Shown here: positions 55,670-64,000 of the stretch, piece after piece
Layout of the letters: each line of letters begins with the position of its first letter
Numbering within the stretch: position 1 is the stretch's first letter
Origin: Phocoena phocoena
Taxonomy: Eukaryota; Chordata; Mammalia; Artiodactyla; Phocoenidae
Reading direction: 5' to 3'
DNA length: 64,000 nt
Assembly: GCF_963924675.1 (NCBI RefSeq)
Contig: NC_089232.1
Coordinates: 39,646,659 to 39,710,658 of the forward strand
The notes under the pieces: generated by a model
Database searches by the model: none
What the model saw: only the letters and a program-made list of their open reading frames with translations
Told to the model about the DNA's origin: nothing
Made by a program: the position numbers and the translations under genes

Positions 55670-58180
55670 GGGTACACACGTCTTCCATAGTGAGGTACAC
55701 AGTTAAACAAAGGAAAAAAAAAGACTGTCCTAAAACAATTTGTCTTCTTATGAGCTGCCCTTCCACTCTCCTCGAGAAGTTCCACCATTCTAAGGCGAGA
55801 GCTTAAAATGTAATAAAAATGTATCTAATTCATGATCAAGTGAAAATACTTAGGGCCCAGAGCCAAAAAATATTATTGGAATGAACTTTTTTCAACACCC
55901 TAAATTTAACCAGTTGGAATTCTTTTTTTTTAAGTATCATCCTATTCAACCTTTTGAAATGAAGGATTTGCCTTTTAGTGGGAAATCTGCATTTCAACAC
56001 AAAGATGGAACACAATGTCTTTGGCTTACTTATTCTTCAGAAAAGCAAGTTCCTTTTTTTTTTTGAATTATATGCTTTGCTTATGTTAAAGACACAGATT
56101 GCAGAAAATTTTGTTTAGGGCTGACAGATTGGTGGCTCGCATTTTTTGCATTTTTATAGATAAAGGGGCATGAAAGATGTCATCTCTCCTCCTCACTCAT
56201 AGAGTGGACGCCTAGGGTGAGAACTCTTAAAAGGTGAAATTAGTAATGTGTTGTTAGGTAATCAAGGCTCTGAGGTGATAGGCTTGGTCAAAAAAGAAAA
56301 AAAAAAAGGTTTTCAATGAGTGATTGATGAGATGAAAGTCATTGGTGAAGTCTCTATGAATATAAGGACCATGAACAAGTTTCAGCAAAGAAATTCTATA
56401 GTGTGATGTCTGAAGAATTCTTGCTTGCTTTGTGTATACAGAGCATCACAATTCCGTAAAATCTTAGCCAGTGAAAAAGCATAGTGATGGGGAAAACACT
56501 CATGTAAATGCTCATTTCTAGAACAAGAGGGAATGTGATTTTGACAATATCAGAAGGTTAATTAAGAAGTCTGTGAGCAGTGGTAAAGCTGGCACATTTT
56601 CAGTTCAGATTGACACAACTCAAGACACAGGCATGGCTAATGTTGGCTCTATAATACTCTAAAAAGTCACAGGATCTGAGAGATGGGGGCTGGTATCTGC
56701 CTTAAATGGAGGGTCAGGAGCTAGAAGGAGATTTAGTGGATTTGCTTTCCAGTTAGATATAGAAGCCTCTATCCTAGACTAGCTGTACTGTAGTTATTTT
56801 TGTGATTTAGAACCCGTAATATTGATAGAACGGGAATTGGTTCGTTCAGGGAACTTTACAAACTTTCGGGATGCATTTTAAGTGTAGTCTGTAAGTTGGC
56901 TACTGGCTGAGGGCAGAGAGGGGACTTGAGAATGTTGGAGCTAGAAGGGGCGGTAAGTGTTCTTTATTTTGGCCTGTCACCAATATAGAGATCCCTCCCC
57001 ATCATAGTGGGTTGTCATCTTCTCTTTTTTTGAAGACGCAAGGTGAGTGGGAGGTCACGCTTCACAGGGTAACCCTTCCTCTTGGGGATGGCTCTACTTC
57101 TTTGGTGCCCCGTCTTGCTGGGAAAATAGGGAAGTTATCTAGAAACATATGGTTAAGAAAAGAAATACATAAATGCACATATACGTTTTCGTGAACGGCA
57201 AACATCTATACGTGTATCTACTCCTCTAGAGAGGCCTGGGTTTTTAATTCCTATAAAAGTCAGCACCTGGAGCAGTCATTCAGTGTTTTGGAAATAATGC
57301 TTTGTGCTCAGCTGTTTCAGCACATTTGTAGATCAGCGGTATTACTTGTTGATTGGTAGACAGTGATGTGGCTATATGACACACCCAGTGATTAGTTTCA
57401 GAAACAAATAACAGGTCAGTAGTAAAGGAATCTTTGAGATGTTCTTGGGGTAACCTAAAACTTGATTTAATGATCTTCAATTCCAGGGACATCCCACCTG
57501 GTTTATAGAGCTCTGTGTCAAAAGTTGGTCCCAATGCATATAGAAATCTAAAGTGACCGATGCATAACATTCAATCAAAACCATTCCCAATTTGTGGCAG
57601 ATTTTTTAATGAGACCTGAAAGATAAGATTCGTTATTTGTTACTCAGCCATAAGGAAACATTGCAACCTAATAATACATAAGGCATTTATTTCTGAGGCC
57701 CTAAAGTGGAAATGCTGGGTCTGGAGAGACTTTTATGAAACAGAACAGGTTAAAATGCTTTTCACCAGAGGAGTACAAGGCATTTGAAAAGATTAATTCA
57801 GAAGAGGGCAACACATTTGAGAGTCCAGAAAGGGAAACAGGAGTCCAGTGCTTACTGCACCCGTGCAGCGTGCCATAGCTGCATTTGCAAACATTTCCGC
57901 ATTTATGGAAGCAGTGAGGATACCATCTGCCTGACATAAGCTGGTTTGGATGTTATGCAAAGAGCGTTCCCTGTTTGAGTCTGGGCCTGTTCCGTGTCCT
58001 GGTCAGTGAGGGAGGGTGGAACCTTGGATTCCACATGGAGGGATCCTTAGGAATTTCCCAGGCTTGCTCTGGTCCTAAAGGAGGTGAGTCCCAGACAGAA
58101 GGGATGAGAGCCTCATAGCCAGTGGATCTCTGGCTGCCAGGAGAACATCAAAGCTTCCAGCTTCCATTCCTCCCCTCATG
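55670..58180. other. AT-rich unique stretch
   Basis: A long AT-rich region with A/T runs (55712, 55922, 56054, 56294). There is no recognisable repeat family and no frame above 96 codons. Parts at 56290-56640 may be slowly evolving, but nothing specific supports it. Confidence 0.4.
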
Positions 58181-58186
58181 CTAAGA

Positions 58187-58383
58187 CAGCACTTATGAAA
58201 CTGGATTGTGCGTACGAATCACCTGGAGTGCTTGCTAAACATAGATTCTTATACTCTACATCCACTTCCCCAATCCCAGTTTTTGATTCAATAATTCTGA
58301 GGAAGGGCCTGAGACATTGCATTTCCAACAAGCTCCCAGGTGATGCTGATGCTGGGCCTGGGTCTACACTTTGAGAACCACTG
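58187..58383 (-). repeat. MER5A-type DNA transposon fossil
   Basis: Recognisable hAT-Charlie non-autonomous element: CGAATCACCTGGAGTGCTTG near one end, GAAGGGCCTGAGACATTGCA and AACAAGCTCCCAGGTGATGC toward the other, closing with TTTGAGAACCACTG. Inverted ends CAG…CTG flank it. Adjacent 8-mers (TGCTAAGA at 58179-58186, CCCTGAGA at 58384-58391) match at 5 of 8, compatible with a decayed target duplication. The strand is uncertain because the element is palindromic. Confidence 0.8.
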
Positions 58384-58394
58384 CCCTGAGAGAA

Positions 58395-59150
58395 CCACCA
58401 AGGAAATAAAGAGAGCATAGCTAGACCACCCACTTCCCTGCCAGCCACCGGAGCCCACCTCTCCCTGGGGAGAACGAAAATGCAGGTGGGAGGAGAAGAG
58501 GCCCTCAGTCAAGGGCAGCCTGGGAAGACAGAGCTGCTGGTTGAGGGTGATGCTTAGAAGCATTAATTGTGAGACTCTACTCTGCCTAAACTGTGATGGG
58601 ATAATTGAAAGCATCATAGCAAGAAGTTAAACCCTAGGGAAGCTATTAACAATTCAGCATTTCCAGTTCCTGTGGGCATGTTGATTCTACTTACCAATGA
58701 GAACGTGTTCAGAGATGTGTTTGGCGGGAGAGGCTGCAGAATCAGCTGGGGTCCCCATTGTCTTTGGTTTGACACTCTTCGTGGAGGAAGAGAAATGCAA
58801 GTATGAGTCTCTCTCACGAAGACAGTGTCAGTAGCTTGTTAGGCTGATAGGAATGGTTTGTTTCTCTTCAGCTGGCTGATTCTGCAGGGGAAGCAGAAGT
58901 AGAGGATGAAAACAGTGGGGGGTGAGGCAAGGTGCAGGAAGTAGATCAGGTGTTTTCCAATTTTGAAACCAAGTCAGTTCATTTGGACCTTTTGAAAGGT
59001 CCACTCAGCACCTCTGGGCTGGACTCTTTCCCAAGAGAGGTTGTTCCTCCGAATGGGTCAAGAGAAAGAGATCCCTTCTCACTGGTACTTCTTGAGCAGT
59101 ACAGACCAGGGTGGGAACGACAGAGGGGAGGAGAGAGATGGATATCCCAG
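58395..59150. other. Unique non-coding stretch
   Basis: Nothing recognised beyond short frames on both strands. Confidence 0.4.
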
Positions 59151-59154
59151 AAAA

Positions 59155-59315
59155 GAGCACTGGACTGGGGAGTCAGGAGACTAATTCTGATCTTCACTTT
59201 TGTGGTTAACCATCATTATAGCTGTGAGCCAGTCATTTAATTTCTCAAAGCCTCAGTTTCCCCACCTGTAAAATGAAGGCATTAGACTTGATGATCTCTA
59301 AGGTTTTTTACAACT
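59155..59315 (+). repeat. MIR SINE, sense
   Basis: GCACTGGACTGGGGAGTCAG GAGACTAATTCTGATC, GCTGTGAGCCAGTCATTTAA TTTCTCAAAGCCTCAGTTTC CCCACCTGTAAAATGAAGGC. A well-kept MIR/MIR3-type copy. Confidence 0.85.
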
Positions 59316-59319
59316 CAAA

Positions 59320-62230
<2,911 letters not shown>

Positions 62231-62237
62231 GTCAGAT

Positions 62238-62269
62238 GCGGGGCGGGGGGGGGGGGAGGGGGAGGGGGG
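62238..62269 (+). repeat. G-run with quadruplex potential
   Basis: Long blocks of G (including an uninterrupted run of 12) separated by single C or A. A strong candidate for G-quadruplex formation, and polymorphic length is likely. Confidence 0.9.
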
Positions 62270-62677
62270 ATTGATTCCACCACAAACACAAAAAAGCAGG
62301 TTCAAGAAGAAAAGAAGTGTGGCATCTAATTTGTATTTAAGGAAAATATTTTTAAAGTAAATGAAAAAAATAACCTTTTGTGGAAAGAAAAGAAGAAAGG
62401 GAATGATGTGTCGTGGAGAGGGAATAACAGAGAGCAAAATGCAGGAGTTGGGGCCTTAAAGGTGACTTGTTTTCAGATGGGAGGTCAACTAGACCCAACC
62501 TTCTTGTGAATGGTGTCTGCAGGGCAGGGCCTGCGCCCTGAGATCAGACTGGAAGCTAGTTGTTTATTTTTATTAACTCCTAGGTCTAGGTAACAAAGAG
62601 TTATTGTATGAATTTCACAAGCCCTCAGGTCCTGACTGCTGGGTGGTGCAGGGGTTAAAAGCACCTCCCTGCCACGC

Positions 62678-62715
62678 ACCCGCCCACCCACCCCACCCCA
62701 CCCCCCGCCCCAGGC
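62678..62715 (+). repeat. C-rich CCCACCC repeat
   Basis: Repeated CCC blocks (CGCCCACCCACCCCACCCCA, then CCCCCCGCCCC). G-quadruplex potential lies on the minus strand, i-motif potential on the plus strand. Confidence 0.9.
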
Positions 62716-62719
62716 ACCC

Positions 62720-63380
62720 ACAAGCCTAGCTGGGCAGAAGCCTGGGTTAGGTCACTGATTGTACAGAGTTTAGGGGTTTGGACTCATGGTTTCAAGTCCC
62801 TACATGCTGACTGGGTGGGCAGAACTCACCTCGTTTTGCTGGGGGTGCCTGGGGCCCTTACTTGGCTGTGGGAACAGAGCCACCCTTGGAGGGAAGGGGT
62901 AGGAAGGGAGTGAGTTCTCTCTCTTCCTCTGGATCCTCCTGAGGGCAGGGAGTTTGATCTAGGGGGTGGGAAACCAGTAGCCTGATAAGGAGCCCCTGTC
63001 TTCTCCCTGCTTCCGGCAATGGGAGGGAGCCTAGTTTGCTGGTGCCCATGCCGGCAGGACCAGTTTAGGAGTGACCAGAACAAGGTATGTGGAAATGGGT
63101 TGTAGGGATCCAGAAAGTTCTGAAGCAAAACTGACCCGCACCCCACTCAGCTGCCTTAACCAGTGCCCTTGGCTTTCAGAGCACTTAGCACTGACCTTGT
63201 AGCCTCCCTGCTGGGTGGACCATGGGCAAGGGCCTTAAAAATCACCCCCTCTTGCTTTCTTCTAACCAGGGCCTCCCCTTGGCCTGGGAAAGCCCGGATT
63301 CTGGATTCCAGTCTTTCCTCCAGAAGCCCTTGTGGGTGTGTAACGTGTGGTTAGTCATCATTCGTGGTAACTAATCAAGC
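62720..63380. other. Unique non-coding stretch
   Basis: GC-moderate. Overlapping minus frames at 62826-63146 (106 codons) have no motif. Confidence 0.4.
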
Positions 63381-63384
63381 CTGG

Positions 63385-63600
63385 TAATAATGAAAACTCA
63401 CATTCATGTTGGACCTGATAGATTACAGAGAGCTTTTATATATGTTTGTCATTTGAGCCTCACAATTCTTTAAGGTACTGTTTTTCACGCTCATTTTCCA
63501 CATAGGAAACCTAAGACTCGGAGAAATTAAATGACTGTCCCAGAGCTACCAGCTAGTAAATAGTAGAGCCAGGGGTCCCTCATAAGACATCACTCTTCTA
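63385..63600 (-). repeat. MIR SINE, antisense
   Basis: ACTCACATTCATG, TTGTCATTTGAGCCTCACAA TTCTTTAAGGTACTG, CTCATTTTCCACATAGGAAA CCTAAGACTCGGAGAAATTA AATGACTGTCCCAGAGCTAC CAGCTAGTAAATAGTAGAGC. A long antisense MIR copy. Confidence 0.85.
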
Positions 63601-63669
63601 AATCATGACTCTTGAGCCTTGGTGACAAACTAGGAATGGGGTTATTCCTTTCCATACAATAAAATGAAA

Positions 63670-64000
63670 TAAAGTAAAAGCTGTAGGTGAGCTAATAGCT
63701 GATTTTAACCGTTTTGATGCCTCAAGTTCCCATGCTCGGGGCCAGGTCTCCGTTTATTGCTCTAAATCAAAACAATCCCAGTGAATGCCCAATGAGGCTC
63801 TCAAATTGAGAAGTTGATTTCCATCAGAGTAAATGAAGAATATTATTATATTTTACACGTCAATAAATCAATGTAGCCCTAATTTTGCCACACAGGAAAT
63901 CAATTCTGGTCTTTCTAAACCATCAAAGATGTTATGAACAAAGTAATTTCACAAATTACGGCAAGTAACACATTTATTGATGACCGCAGTTTCGGAATTT
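63670..64000. promoter_or_regulatory. Candidate conserved non-coding element, cut by window end
   Basis: AT-rich and repeat-free. Contains GAGCTAATAGCTGATTTTAA, TCTAAATCAAAACAATCCC, GTCAATAAATCAATGTAGCC and CCCTAATTTTGCC. It resembles other enhancer-like blocks in this window and continues past the right end. Confidence 0.3.

Overview
This window looks like ordinary nuclear DNA from a placental mammal, most likely a cetacean (dolphin or whale). The main evidence is six copies of one tRNA-derived SINE of the CHR type. Each copy is in minus orientation: a poly-T, TTTA or TTTTG block, then a body of about 190 bp that begins GCGGTACG(C/T)GGG and ends CCACCAGGGAAGCC. I recognise this family as the SINE shared by whales, hippos and ruminants, in the form common in whale and dolphin genomes. 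I see no ruminant BovB or Bov-tA elements and no pig PRE-1. The species, chromosome and host gene cannot be read from the sequence.

I found no protein-coding exon, rRNA, tRNA gene, CRISPR array, phage, insertion sequence or complete retroelement that I could defend. Open frames are short (longest 212 codons), match no family I recognise, and many lie inside SINE copies, pyrimidine tracts or old repeats. The window is best read as intergenic or intronic.

Layout. 1-9.9 kb: mostly unique sequence with three MIR fragments, an AT-rich block at 5.1-6.0 kb rich in homeodomain-type sites, and a TA/CA microsatellite at 8.6 kb. 9.9-24 kb: an old L1 3' end, an L3/CR1 remnant split by SINE copy 1, a long antisense L2 (20.6-21.4 kb) and SINE copy 2. 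24-37.3 kb: pyrimidine tracts, SINE copies 3 and 4, a small CpG-dense patch (31.27-31.47 kb), two opposed open frames at 32.8-33.2 kb and a 58/60 bp tandem duplication. 38-49 kb: an L1 3' end, an antisense L2, SINE copies 5 and 6, and AT-rich blocks at 46.3-46.65 and 47.5-47.85 kb that look like conserved non-coding sequence. 49-64 kb: unique sequence with L2, MIR and MER5A fossils, G- and C-runs, and another AT-rich block at the right end.

The transposable elements are mostly old (MIR, L2, L3, L1M, MER5A). Young insertions are few, and none lies in the first 15 kb or after 48.9 kb. Together with several TAATTA- and ATGCAAAT-bearing blocks, this fits a gene desert or large intron with regulatory elements, but that is inference. 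The least expected structure is a pair of collinear segments of about 120 bp, 19.5 kb apart (33925-34041 and 53491-53610), that I cannot assign to a repeat family. I did not find evidence of a new multi-gene biological system.
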